Shown: piece by piece, positions 26,428-35,841 of the stretch | How the letters are laid out: each line of letters starts with the position of its first letter | Position numbering within the stretch: the stretch's first letter is position 1 | From: Planctomycetota bacterium | Lineage (GTDB): Bacteria > Planctomycetota > Planctomycetia > Planctomycetales > Planctomycetaceae | Direction: 5' to 3' | Length of the DNA stretch: 42,107 nucleotides | NCBI GenBank assembly: GCA_016872645.1 | Contig: VGZH01000050.1 | Coordinates: 1-42,107, forward strand | Notes under the pieces: generated by a model | Told to the model about the DNA's origin: nothing | Databases searched by the model: none | The model's input: only the letters and a program-made list of their open reading frames with translations | Program-made: the position numbers and the translations under genes

Positions 26428-27686
26428 TACGACGTGAGCAACTCGGACACGACCTTTGATCCGAAGGGAGCCAGCGGGATCGGGCGGACTCCGGCGAAGT
26501 TTTCTTTCTTCGGGTCGATCCCCAGCGCCGAGTAGATCGTCGCGAAGAAATCTCCCTCGGTGACCGGGTTGTCTTTCACGTCCACGCCGGTCGCGTCGGA
26601 TTCGCCGTAGACTTGGCCTCCTTTGATGCCGCCACCGGCGAGAGCCGTGCTCCAACTCCGGACATAGTGATCGCGGCCGGCCCGGTTATTGATGTTTGGA
26701 GTGCGGCCGATCTCGCCCATCCAGACGACGAGCGTGCTGTCGAGCAATCCGCGCTGTTGCAGATCGACCAGTAATCCGGCCCACGCATGTTCCATCGGCG
26801 GGACGAGGGCCTTGTGCCAGACCGCGTTATCGGCGTGCGAGTCGTAGCTGCTCTGACTGACTTCGACAAACGTGACCCCCTCCTCAATCAGCCGCCGCGC
26901 GAGCAAACAGCGACGACCAAAGACGCTGTTGCCGTACAACTCCGAGTGCTTCTCCCATTCGGCGTCGATATCGAACACTTTGCGAACTTCCTGCAAGCGC
27001 CGCGACGCCTCGTAAGCTTCGCGGTGCATCTTCGAGGTTTCGGCGCGATGCTCTTTGGCGTAGGTCTCTTCGAGGAACGTTCGCAGTTGATGCCGACGTG
27101 ACTCGACCTCCGGCGACTGACTCGATGACGAGAATGGTGGCAGACTCCCTTCCGGGCCAATCGCGAACGGCTGAAACTTTGGGCCAAGAAACCCGGCTCC
27201 GGCGTCCGCCTGCGAGAAAACTTTGATGAAGTTCGGCAAGTTAGTTCCCTCGCGACCGTTGTACTTGGCGATGATCGCGCCGAACTCGGGGAAGCGGACA
27301 TTGGCCGTCGGTCGATAGCCAGTGTGCATCAGATAGATGCCGCCGGGATGATCGACCTCGCTGGTCCGCATCGAGCGGATCACGGCCAGCTTGTCCATCT
27401 GCTGAGCGATCTTGGGCATCAGTTCGCAAATCTGAGCCCCCGCCACGTTGGTGTTGATCGGCCGAAACGTCCCGCCCGTCCGCGCACCGGGCTTCATGTC
27501 AAACGTCTCGAACTGGCTGGCTCCGCCGTTCATCCAGAGCAGGATGCACCGCTTCTTCGTCGGAGCGGACTCCGCCGCGAGCGATGCCGGACCGTGAAAC
27601 AGGTCTCCCCAATTCATCACGACTCCACCCGACGAGGTGGCCAGGGTTCCCTTGAGCAACGCGCGTCGTGAGAGGTGATCGATCAT
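26427..27686 (-). CDS. DUF1501 protein, Tat-exported
   Basis: A 419-residue DUF1501 family protein, which belongs to the alkaline-phosphatase/sulfatase-like fold superfamily but has no proven activity. The ATG at 27686 gives a twin-arginine signal SRRALLKGTLATSSGG; the longer frame to 27749 is made of palindromic spacer sequence. Typical blocks are CILLWMNGGASQFETFDMKPG, the GTFRPINTNVAGAQICELMP region, IRSMRTSEVDHPGG, SYDSHADN and VWMGEIGRTPNIN with GRDHY. The gene follows the DUF1549/DUF1553 gene, its near-constant partner in planctomycetes, by 82 bases. The stop codon lies inside the tag of a palindrome. Confidence 0.93.
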   Translation of the reverse strand: MIDHLSRRALLKGTLATSSGGVVMNWGDLFHGPASLAAESAPTKKRCILLWMNGGASQFETFDMKPGARTGGTFRPINTNVAGAQICELMPKIAQQMDKLAVIRSMRTSEVDHPGGIYLMHTGYRPTANVRFPEFGAIIAKYNGREGTNLPNFIKVFSQADAGAGFLGPKFQPFAIGPEGSLPPFSSSSQSPEVESRRHQLRTFLEETYAKEHRAETSKMHREAYEASRRLQEVRKVFDIDAEWEKHSELYGNSVFGRRCLLARRLIEEGVTFVEVSQSSYDSHADNAVWHKALVPPMEHAWAGLLVDLQQRGLLDSTLVVWMGEIGRTPNINNRAGRDHYVRSWSTALAGGGIKGGQVYGESDATGVDVKDNPVTEGDFFATIYSALGIDPKKENFAGVRPIPLAPFGSKVVSELLTS

Positions 27687-27705
27687 GAATTCTTTCTTCA
27701 CCGTC

Positions 27706-27758
27706 ACGCTCGCCAAGAGCGTGGGTTTCGCGAGGTCGCCCACGCTCATGGCGAGCGT
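27706..27758. repeat. GTAG-tagged long palindrome between DUF1549 and DUF1501 genes
   Basis: Two 20-base arms (27706-27725 and 27739-27758) are complementary with one mismatch and are separated by a 13-base loop. The right arm begins, on the minus strand, with GCTACG-type sequence directly after CGTA, eight bases beyond the stop codon of the DUF1549 gene. Transcribed RNA would form a long stable hairpin in the spacer. No T-run follows, so it is not a standard terminator; it may protect the upstream mRNA or be a mobile repeat. Confidence 0.7.
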
Positions 27759-27768
27759 AGCTACGGGG

Positions 27769-29415
27769 TTAGTGATTGAACCGAAATTCGCTGCAAGTCA
27801 TCAGTGCCCAAATGGCATCGCGCAATCGTTCGGGGTTCATCTTCTCGTCGGCGGAGAAGAACTCGGAAAACTTCTGACGTTCTTCATCGTTCGGCGGGCG
27901 ATTGAGGAGTGAGAGGTAAAGCCGATCGATTCGATCTGGCCACGGGGAGGTCGATTTCACGAGCGAGTCGTACAGGCTGCCGGGACTGGTCACAATCAAT
28001 TGGCTGACCGGACCGTTGTTCAAAAACAAATGCTCGTGCAGGCCCCCTTGGAAGTCGCCGGTGCCGGTGTTCGGCTGACCGAAGAAGCGGATCATGTAGC
28101 CGCCGTCGATCGGAGCGAATCGGCCCACGTTCTTCTTTGCGTCAGGCTTCACGGATGTTTCAAACCCGGTCGCGACGCGCCACGAGTCCATCAATTCTTC
28201 GGCAGACAACGGCCGGACGCGCGCCTGCTGGAACAAACGCGGCAAAGGATCGGCCTCCGGGCCGATCGATGACAACTGGTATACCTGAGAGTTGCACAGC
28301 TCGCGGATCAGCCACTTCAGATCGAACTGGTGCTCGACCAATTCGCGAGCCAGCGCGGTCAGCAATTCGGGGTGACTCGGCTTGTTCGAATCGCTGAGGT
28401 TGTCCACCGGATGTACGAGTCCCCGACCAAGAAACATCGCCCACAGCCGGTTCGCGGTTGCTTTTGCGAAGTACGGGTTGTCAGCGCGAGTGACCCACTC
28501 CGCCAACTGGTCCTTGCGTGAAAACACCGGCGCCGGAGGCGGCTTGTTCTCTTCAAACTTGGCGACCTCCTTGAAGCCATCGGGGAGCGGCGGTTCGACG
28601 AGCGGATCGCCGATCAAGAACTTCGGAGCGACCGGATCCCCTTTCTTCCCCGGCTTGTCCTCCTTCACGGCACCGGTGAAGAGGATGTCCCCCGTGCTTT
28701 TTTCGGCGACCATGTACTTCGATTGATTGTCCGCCTTGCCGGCCGAGACAATCTGCAACCGTGCCAGGAACGCGGCCATGCCGTAGAAATCCTGCTGCGT
28801 CCACGACTCGAACGGATGGTTGTGGCAGCGAGCACACTGCAATTGCACGCCGAGAAACGTCTGAGTGACCACCTCGGTCATGTCCTCAGGACGCTGCCGG
28901 TACTGCACGAAGTAGAGCGGCGGTCCCTGCTCGACCGAGTTCCCTTCCGCCTTAAGCAGTTCGCGCACGAGCTTGTCGTACGGCGTGTTTTCGGCGAACC
29001 GCTGACGCAGCCAGCCTTGAAATCCATCCCGTTTGTCCACCTCACTGCCCGGCGGATTGCGAGTGAACAGCAACACGTCCCACAGCTCGGCCATGTGCCG
29101 AGCGTATCGCGGATCGTCCAGCAGCCGATCAATCAGTTGCCGCCGCTTGTCTGGCGACTGATCTGCCAGAAAAGCGACCGCTTCTTCGTGAGTCGGAATG
29201 ACGCCAACAATGTCCACCGACACGCGCCGCAAAAACTCCGCATCGCTTGCCGGAGCGGCAGGGCTGACCTTCTCTCGCTCCCACACGGCACGAACCTCGG
29301 TGTCGATGACCTCTCGCAACGGCGGCCCCGCGGCGGCGGCTTGCACCAACGACAACGAGACAAGCGCCGCGAGCGGCCACCGAGTCAGTCGTCGATCGTT
29401 TGAACGTTGCGTCAT
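27769..29415 (-). CDS. DUF1549/DUF1553 protein with CxxCH motif
   Basis: A 548-residue exported protein. The ATG at 29415 opens a signal peptide (arginine-rich start, then WPLAALVSLSLVQAAAAGPP). Residues about 35-240 are the DUF1549 region (FLRRVSVDIVGVIPTHEEAV, then RQLIDRLLDDPRYARH), ending in LQCARCHNHPFE, where Cys194, Cys197 and His198 form a CxxCH that may bind heme or metal. The DUF1553 region covers about residues 280-530 (RLWAMFLGRGLVHPVDNLSD, SHPELL, RPLSAEELMDSW, and the last block ending in WALMTCSEFRFNH). It is the first gene of the DUF1549-DUF1501-WD40 run. Its biochemical function is unknown. Confidence 0.92.
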   Translation of the reverse strand: MTQRSNDRRLTRWPLAALVSLSLVQAAAAGPPLREVIDTEVRAVWEREKVSPAAPASDAEFLRRVSVDIVGVIPTHEEAVAFLADQSPDKRRQLIDRLLDDPRYARHMAELWDVLLFTRNPPGSEVDKRDGFQGWLRQRFAENTPYDKLVRELLKAEGNSVEQGPPLYFVQYRQRPEDMTEVVTQTFLGVQLQCARCHNHPFESWTQQDFYGMAAFLARLQIVSAGKADNQSKYMVAEKSTGDILFTGAVKEDKPGKKGDPVAPKFLIGDPLVEPPLPDGFKEVAKFEENKPPPAPVFSRKDQLAEWVTRADNPYFAKATANRLWAMFLGRGLVHPVDNLSDSNKPSHPELLTALARELVEHQFDLKWLIRELCNSQVYQLSSIGPEADPLPRLFQQARVRPLSAEELMDSWRVATGFETSVKPDAKKNVGRFAPIDGGYMIRFFGQPNTGTGDFQGGLHEHLFLNNGPVSQLIVTSPGSLYDSLVKSTSPWPDRIDRLYLSLLNRPPNDEERQKFSEFFSADEKMNPERLRDAIWALMTCSEFRFNH

Positions 29416-29597
29416 CCTCATTCTCCGAGCCAATGGGTCGAAAGTACTCAGAGCTGAACGGCGTGATGTTATCGCTGACCCACATTTTTTTTAACCACAA
29501 TCAATCGCTTCGAATTTCTGGTGACGGTTTTGTCTCCCGCGCTTCAGCTTAGGCTGTTACCACGATCCAATACTCCGTCACCACTCTGGAGCCTACT

Positions 29598-30593
29598 GTG
29601 CTGATCCTCAATGCTGTTGATGTCCGCGAAGCCCTGCCGATGCCGTTGGCCATCGAGGCGATGAAGCAAGCCTTCGCCGCCTTCAGCGAGGGCAAAGCAC
29701 TTGTGCCACCGCGGATTCACCTTCCGATTGCTCCGCATTCTGGCATCAGCCTGATCATGCCGTCGTTTGTCGATGCCGCCACAACGTCAGAGCAGGCGCT
29801 CGCGGTGAAGGTCGTCTCCCTGTTTGACGGGAATCAAGCTCGCGGACTGGCTCGGATTCAAGCGGCGGTCCTGGTGTTGGAACCGGACACCGGTCGACCA
29901 ATCGCGTTGCTGGATGGTGTGATGCTGACGGCGCTTCGCACGGCGGCGGCAAGTGGCGCGGCGACCGATCTGTTGGCTCGGCGAAATTGCCGGACAGTGG
30001 CTCTCTTCGGAGCCGGCGTTCAGGCCATCACGCATCTGTTTGCGATGTGCGCAGTGCGGCCGATTGAAAAGATTTTCATCTACGGTCGCACGCCGAGCAA
30101 AGTCGCGGCCTTGATCGCAGAATTCGCGGGACGTCCGGCACTCACCGCGCAGCTCATTGCCGCAGAGTCCCCTCGACAAGCGTTGGTCGATGCCGACATC
30201 GTCTGCTGTACCACAACCTCACAAACGCCGGTCTTTGACGACGCTGATCTCAAGCCCGGAGTTCACATCAACGCCGTCGGTTCATTCACGCCGCAAGCTC
30301 GTGAGGTTCCGCCCGAGACTGTGTGCCGATCATTGGTCGCGGTCGACAGTCGACACGCCGTGTGGCAAGAAGCGGGAGATCTCATTCAGCCGCTGCAGGC
30401 GGGTTTGATCGGTCGCGAACACATTCACGCAGAACTCGGCGAACTGGTGCTTGGCCGGAAGAGTGGCCGAACGGACGATCGGCAGGTCACGTTTTTCAAA
30501 TCGGTCGGCTTGGCCGTGCAGGACGCCGTCTCCGCGCGAGTTGCGCTGGAAAACGCCGCACGGCTGAAACTTGGCCAAGAGGTGTCGTGGTGA
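29598..30593 (+). CDS. Ornithine cyclodeaminase / mu-crystallin family protein
   Basis: A 331-residue NAD(P)-dependent enzyme of the OCD/mu-crystallin family. The start is a GTG at 29598 with TGGAG 8 bases upstream. The substrate-side region has PPRIHLPI and LAVKVVSLFDGN with a conserved Lys at about residue 71. The Rossmann motif is VALFGAGVQAITHLFAM (about residues 133-149), followed by the IFIYGRTPSKVAAL helix. The late block is PGVHINAVGSFTPQAREVP. Family members include ornithine cyclodeaminase, alanine dehydrogenase (archaeal type) and ketimine reductases; which one this is cannot be decided from sequence. The broken ECF sigma gene follows it on the same strand. Confidence 0.88.
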   Translation: MLILNAVDVREALPMPLAIEAMKQAFAAFSEGKALVPPRIHLPIAPHSGISLIMPSFVDAATTSEQALAVKVVSLFDGNQARGLARIQAAVLVLEPDTGRPIALLDGVMLTALRTAAASGAATDLLARRNCRTVALFGAGVQAITHLFAMCAVRPIEKIFIYGRTPSKVAALIAEFAGRPALTAQLIAAESPRQALVDADIVCCTTTSQTPVFDDADLKPGVHINAVGSFTPQAREVPPETVCRSLVAVDSRHAVWQEAGDLIQPLQAGLIGREHIHAELGELVLGRKSGRTDDRQVTFFKSVGLAVQDAVSARVALENAARLKLGQEVSW

Positions 30594-30644
30594 GCGAGAC
30601 CTCACTGAGTGTTCTGGACCGCGCGCGAGGTAACGGCAACGGCA

Positions 30645-31146
30645 ATGACGAGTCGTAGCGACATCTCGCTGCTGCTACGTGCTTGGCTGTTGCGATTCGA
30701 GGTCTCGCCAATGGACGCGGGTAATCTGATTCAAGAGGTCTTGCTGATCGTCGTGCGCGAGTTGCCTCAGTTCAAACATTCCGGAGGAGCTGGTGCGTTT
30801 CAGAGTTGGCTGCGAACAATCCTGGTTTACCGACTCCGCGATTTTGGCGATCGCGCAACTACCGCCCGGTCGCTGCGGGAGGCCGCACCTGGATGGAACA
30901 GCTCCAGCAACTTGAAGACGAATCGAGCAACGTCAGTCGCGAATGGAATCTCGAACAGGAGCGGCATGTGATGGCGCGACTGTTGGAGCAAGTCTGCCCG
31001 CGCTTTAAGGCCCGAACTTGGGGAGCCTTCCGCCGCCAGATGTTCGACGGACAGCGGGTCGATGCCGTCGCCTCGGAACTCGGTAATTCAACGGTCTGCG
31101 CAGAGAAGCGGCGGGACACATCGAAGAGGCCCCGAATCCGCTGTGA
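30645..31146 (+). pseudogene. Broken ECF sigma-70 factor gene
   Basis: Three frames together spell a planctomycete-type ECF sigma factor. The first frame (from the ATG at 30645) has MTSRSDISLLLR, then a region-2 core DAGNLIQEVLLIVVRELPQF and SGGAGAFQSWLRTILVYRLRDF. Near 30845 the match moves to another frame: AAGGRTWMEQLQQLED, then ERHVMARLLEQVCPRF, KARTWGAFRRQMFDGQ and RVDAVASELGNS. Near 31092 it moves again: NGLRREAAGHIEEAPNPL and stop at 31146. The segment between SLLLR and the region-2 core is about 25 residues too short, and the region-4 recognition helix is missing between ASELGNS and LRREAA. At least two frameshifts and two deletions make it non-functional. It follows the OCD-family gene after 51 bases. 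Confidence 0.82.
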
Positions 31147-31271
31147 CAAACATTCGCTGGGTGAATGGCGGTGCCTCTAATCCGAAGGCCGAAGGGTGCG
31201 CTGGAGATTCCTCTCGCTCCACCCCAGTCCCCGTCAACCGTCGTGGCCGTCACTTGTTTGTGTGATGACCT

Positions 31272-34200
31272 CTAATCGTCGATGAAGCCCAGAGCCCGCA
31301 GGATCACCTCGGCGGCGGCGTTCCGTTTTTCTTCATCGCGGAGCCGCTCGGGAAGTTCCATTTCCTCGGCGGCAATCGCTCCGGGAATCACGGGGTCGGC
31401 TTCGATGCGAAGCGACTGCGCGTATTCACGGCCATCGACATCCAACACGACCCGGTACATTCCCGGCGAAACCGTTGAGCCACCGCCCGTTCCGCTGGGG
31501 CCTCGACTACCACCTCCGCCACCGCCACTTGTGCCGGATGGAACGGTGCGGGGCGTCTGAGTCGCAGGTGAGCGAGCGGTGTCCGTCGAGCCTGCTACGG
31601 CCGGGCGATCAATTTGGGTGTCGCCTCGCGGTCGACCACCGCTACCACCGGATCCGCGCTGGCCGCCACTAACTCCTGATCCAGCGGTTGGACGGTTGGC
31701 TGAGCGGCTCAAGTCCCAGGTCACTGAATACAAACCCGGTTCCGCACGACCCGGCAATGTGCGCACCGTCGTGCCGGTGTGATCCAGGATCCGCAAGCTG
31801 ACTTTTTGAGCCTTCTCGGCCAGTGCGTAGGTCAGTGACGCGCTGCGAGACGGGTTGGCTCCGGAATAGATCTGACTTCCACCCCCGATTCCTCGCGACG
31901 GCTCACCGCGCCAACGGACAACCGTGTTGGGTTCGAACAAGTGTGCTGAGGCTTGCAGCACATCGGCGGTCATTTGACGCAACGGAGTGATGTCCACGAC
32001 CCACAAGCTGCGTCCATGTGTCGCGGCGACCATTTCGCCGGCGGTCGGATGAATGGCCAACTCGTGAATCGCGACTGTGGGCAGATTGTTATTGGCCTTC
32101 GTCCACGACTCGCCCCGATTGATCGACGCAAACACGGCGAATTCAGTCCCGACAAACAACAGATTCGGATTGCGGACGTCCTCGCGCAGACAGCGCGTCG
32201 AGCCCACAGGCAGATTGGCGCGCAGCGATCTCCACGTTTCACCGAAATCTTCGGTCACACAGATGTAGGGTTCGTCGTCATCCGAGCGGTGCGCGTCGAA
32301 GGAGACGTAGCAGCGTCCCACGACAAATCGAGACGGCTCCACGGTGGCAACCCACCGCGGTCCGGGAAGACCGACCTTGTCTGCGACGTTTTTCCAATTC
32401 GCTCCGCCGTCGCGAGTGATCCACAAGTTGCCGTCGTCCGTACCGGCCCACAGCACGTCCGGATCCTGCGGCGATTCGGCGAGTGCCGTACCGGTACCGC
32501 GCCCTGTGCGTGCGATTTCCGGAGAAATCACCTTCAGGTCATCACCACGTTTGACAGATCGAAAAACGTAATTCCCCGCCGTGTAGTAAATCCCGGGATT
32601 GTGATTCGAGAGGATGAACGGTGTGTTCCAATTAAAGCGGAAGCGTTGCCCGCGTTGGCCGCGTGGCGAGATGCCCCTTCGCTCCCCAGTCTTCAAGTTC
32701 CGGCGGCTTAACGCGCCGTTCTGGCTTTCCGAGTAGACGATGTCGGGATCAAACGGATCGACTCGGCAGACAAAACCATCGCCAGTTCCCACGGAAATCC
32801 AGTCCGAATTGATTGGGCCAGTGCCATTGAGCGTTCGCGTCGGGCCGCCCCAAGAACCGTTGTCCTGCAACCCTCCGTACGCACGATATGGCTGCCGATT
32901 ATCCAGGGCCACATGATAAAACTGTGCGATCGCCAAGTGATTCAAATGCTCCCAATGAGTCATGCGATCCCAGGTCGCATAGAAGCCTCCGTCGGTGCCG
33001 ACCACCATGTGACGGCCATCTTTCGGATCGATCCACAAGGCATGGAAGTCCGCATGCACATTGCGTCCGCCGTCAGCGGTAAAGGTCTTGCCACCGTCTT
33101 TGGAGCGATGCAGCGACACCCCGAGAACGTACAAGTATTTTTCATCCTGCGGATCAACTCGGACTTGGCTGAAGTACATTGGCCGCGGGTTCAGGCTGTT
33201 GATGCGGGTCCACGTTTCGCCGCCATCGGCCGAACGATAAACGCCACCGTATTCAAATTCGTTGGGCCCCTGTGTCCCTTGGGCGTTTGGAGATTGGCCG
33301 CCGTACTGAAAACCGAAAGGTCGTGTATTGACGCCGCCAGGTGGTTCCAACTTGAGTTTGAAATCTCTGGCTTCTTTGTCACGAAGCCCTTTAACCGTGA
33401 CTTCGTCTCCCTCGAATCGCTCACGCAGGGTTTCTAAGAGTGCCGCCGCTGTTGTGATCGGCTTGCCGTCAAATTCATGGAGTACGTCCCCCACATCGAT
33501 CCCTGCCTTGCTGGCCACGCTTGAATCCGAAACTCGTTCGACCTTGATGCCTCCTCCGCCCAAATCTTCGGAGCTGATTCCCAGTAATGACGACAACACT
33601 CGGCTTCCTGTGGCGCCGCCACCACTAAATCCTCCCGTCGGGCGTGCATCCAACGTGGCTGTGATTTCCAGGACTTTTCCGTCACGGGCAATCTCCAGCG
33701 CCAGTTGATCGCCGGCGCGAGTCGTGCGGAGCATTTCCGTGAATTGCTCGTAGCTGTTGATCGGCTCCTTCTTGGCGGACTTCACAATGTCCCCGGGACG
33801 CAAATCGGCACGCGCGGCTGGACCACCATCAATAATCTCAATGATCTTCACACCGTCCGAAGTATCTTCGCCTTGGAATCCCAAGTAGCCCGAACTGGGT
33901 CCGCTGACCGTAGCGCCCAGCGGACGTAACGACAGTGTGGCTTCGATCTCCTGCGTCTTCTCTTCGCGGACGACTTCCAGCTTGAGTTTTTCGCCTGCGG
34001 GCTTGCCCTTGAGGGCGTCCGTCAACATCGAGTAACCGGTAATCGGCTGGCCATTAAGCGACTTGATGACGTCGCCAACTTTCAGTCCCGCCTGTTCGGC
34101 GGGGCCTTTGGGAGTGATCTGTGTAATTTGTGCTCCTCCACCACCGTTTTGCCCCTGCACTCCCAAATAGACGCGGTTCGCAGCGATCCCCTTGCCGATG

Positions 34201-35297
34201 TTCTCGCAGTCGATGATCGCAAACAGGATGTTGGGGTCTTTGCGATACCAATCGACGTCCATGCGCCCGAGCTGACCCGTTGGCAGACCAGACTTAGCGT
34301 CGCCATTGAGCTTCTTCCACGTCTTGCCGCCGTCCGTCGTTTTGTGCAAGCCGCTGCCAGGTCCCCATTTTTTGATCGGGTCGTACAAGTCGTAGCCATC
34401 TTGAACCGGTGGCTGCCCAGGATGACTGTCGTAGCCATCTCGCTGCCGTTCCCACGTTGCCACGATCATTGTGTCGGGCGCGGTCGGGTGCATCACGATG
34501 TCGATCACGCCAGTCTTGTCGTCCGTCGGCAGTACGCGTTCCCAGGTCTTGCCCCCGTCGATTGTCTTGTACAACCCGCGTTCGGCACTGGGTCCGTACA
34601 ACCGCCCCAACGCTCCGACATAAACGATGTCCGGATTCGTGGGGTGTACCATGATCTTGCCGATTTGATAGGACTTTGTGAGTCCCATGTTGATCCACTT
34701 CTTGCCGCCATCGGTCGACTTGTAGACGCCATCGCCGTAGGAAACGGAATTGCGAGGATTCGCTTCACCGGTTCCGACCCAAACAATGTTCGCATCGGAC
34801 GGTGCCACGCAGACATCGCCGATAGAGACCGTCGCTTCATTGTCGAATTGATGCTCGAACGTCACGCCGTTGTTTGTGGTCTTGAGCAACCCGCCCGACG
34901 CGGTCGCGATGTACCAAATCGAGGGATCGGCTTCGAACACCGACACCGCCGTGATGCGACCACCCATGCCGGCCGGACCGATCGAACGCCACTTCAGCGC
35001 CTTCACCCAATCGGACGGCAGAGCGAATTCGCGCGGCTTGGTCTCTCGTTTCGTGGTCGCGGTCGTCTCCGTTGCCGGCTTCTTGGTCCCGGTGCGAATT
35101 TGTTCGACCTGTTTGCGCAGCGCGTCCAGTTGCTTGAGCACTTCTTCCAACTGCTTCTCCGAAGTTGCCGGCGCCTCCTCTTTGGCCGCGGCGGCTTCCT
35201 GAGCCGTCGCACGCGGCGTATCGAGAGCCGACCACCAAATCCCCAGACACATCAAAAAAAGCGAACTTCCCAAACGAGGCCCAAGCGAAGTCGTCAT
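31272..35297 (-). CDS. Secreted BNR/sortilin-like propeller with three inserted PDZ domains
   Basis: A 1341-residue exported protein. The ATG at 35297 (GGAG 8 bases upstream) gives a signal peptide (LGSSLFLMCLGIWWSALD, cleaved near ATAQEA). A short Glu/Lys coiled coil follows (about residues 44-70). Residues about 100-370 are BNR/Asp-box propeller blades of the VPS10-like kind, with repeats such as TTNNGVTFEH, STDGGKKW, TIDGGKTWERV and TTDGGKTWKKL. Three PDZ domains follow at about 375-460, 470-552 and 570-655, each with a GLKVGDVIKSLNG-like or RPGDIVKS core. The propeller then resumes (SADGGETWTRI, SKDGGKTF, TRDGGANWKN, NRGESWTK) to about residue 1100. A low-complexity Gly/Ser/Pro/Thr region (about 1170-1275) precedes a short closing domain. 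Peptide binding or protease-adaptor work outside the cytoplasm is likely; no catalytic triad is visible. Confidence 0.9.
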   Translation of the reverse strand: MTTSLGPRLGSSLFLMCLGIWWSALDTPRATAQEAAAAKEEAPATSEKQLEEVLKQLDALRKQVEQIRTGTKKPATETTATTKRETKPREFALPSDWVKALKWRSIGPAGMGGRITAVSVFEADPSIWYIATASGGLLKTTNNGVTFEHQFDNEATVSIGDVCVAPSDANIVWVGTGEANPRNSVSYGDGVYKSTDGGKKWINMGLTKSYQIGKIMVHPTNPDIVYVGALGRLYGPSAERGLYKTIDGGKTWERVLPTDDKTGVIDIVMHPTAPDTMIVATWERQRDGYDSHPGQPPVQDGYDLYDPIKKWGPGSGLHKTTDGGKTWKKLNGDAKSGLPTGQLGRMDVDWYRKDPNILFAIIDCENIGKGIAANRVYLGVQGQNGGGGAQITQITPKGPAEQAGLKVGDVIKSLNGQPITGYSMLTDALKGKPAGEKLKLEVVREEKTQEIEATLSLRPLGATVSGPSSGYLGFQGEDTSDGVKIIEIIDGGPAARADLRPGDIVKSAKKEPINSYEQFTEMLRTTRAGDQLALEIARDGKVLEITATLDARPTGGFSGGGATGSRVLSSLLGISSEDLGGGGIKVERVSDSSVASKAGIDVGDVLHEFDGKPITTAAALLETLRERFEGDEVTVKGLRDKEARDFKLKLEPPGGVNTRPFGFQYGGQSPNAQGTQGPNEFEYGGVYRSADGGETWTRINSLNPRPMYFSQVRVDPQDEKYLYVLGVSLHRSKDGGKTFTADGGRNVHADFHALWIDPKDGRHMVVGTDGGFYATWDRMTHWEHLNHLAIAQFYHVALDNRQPYRAYGGLQDNGSWGGPTRTLNGTGPINSDWISVGTGDGFVCRVDPFDPDIVYSESQNGALSRRNLKTGERRGISPRGQRGQRFRFNWNTPFILSNHNPGIYYTAGNYVFRSVKRGDDLKVISPEIARTGRGTGTALAESPQDPDVLWAGTDDGNLWITRDGGANWKNVADKVGLPGPRWVATVEPSRFVVGRCYVSFDAHRSDDDEPYICVTEDFGETWRSLRANLPVGSTRCLREDVRNPNLLFVGTEFAVFASINRGESWTKANNNLPTVAIHELAIHPTAGEMVAATHGRSLWVVDITPLRQMTADVLQASAHLFEPNTVVRWRGEPSRGIGGGSQIYSGANPSRSASLTYALAEKAQKVSLRILDHTGTTVRTLPGRAEPGLYSVTWDLSRSANRPTAGSGVSGGQRGSGGSGGRPRGDTQIDRPAVAGSTDTARSPATQTPRTVPSGTSGGGGGGSRGPSGTGGGSTVSPGMYRVVLDVDGREYAQSLRIEADPVIPGAIAAEEMELPERLRDEEKRNAAAEVILRALGFIDD

Positions 35298-35546
35298 GGT
35301 CGAGGCTCCCCAAGTCGTCGGACAAAAGCCAAAGAAGTTAGTGGCGGAACGCCGCAAGCACGGAAATGAGGTCGACAGCGTGCAAATGGCCGGGCCGCAT
35401 TGCAAGCGATATAAGGTCGACGATTCTAAAACGGCTCATCTTGCTTTTGGCAAGCCGTGCAAACCGAAACCGGCAAGCCTTCCGTGATCCCAGAATACGT
35501 TTGGCATCTCGTTTGAGAATGGCGTCACGCAGGCACTTTCTACTAT

Positions 35547-35841
35547 GTGCAATCAAACCCAGACGCCCCTTTCGCACAGTGCATTTAATGTCCTGGATTC
35601 GTGCAGGTAACGCAGTCCGCGAGCAGTTCTGATTTTTTCGCACGGTCGCTCGACACGAAGTTGTCCCACGCATCTTCGAAAAATTTGGCTGGTCAAGGTA
35701 ATGCGGTTGGAATGTTTGGATTCACTGCGCCCGCGTTCTCTTGTTGCATCCAGGCCGAAGAATCTGCACCACCTCGAAATCCACGAGCGGGACCAGTTCG
35801 ACGACACGCTTTTGGCCCGTTGGGTTCGGCAGCCATCCGTT
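35547..35841. repeat. 295-bp direct repeat, copy 1
   Basis: The same 295-base sequence occurs in the same orientation at 38843-39137. By eye there are about nine differences, eight of them within the first 75 bases; the following roughly 200 bases are identical except for one base near the right end. No frame has a clear family match, and the copy has no terminal inverted repeats. It lies upstream of a DNA-alkylation-repair remnant. The two copies enclose that remnant and the FG-GAP/ASPIC-UnbV gene. Confidence 0.9.

Noticed and set aside
34128-35369. Plus-strand open frame of 413 codons
   Set aside because: Antisense shadow of the BNR/PDZ protein; no ribosome site or domain, and composition is typical of reversed GC-rich coding sequence.
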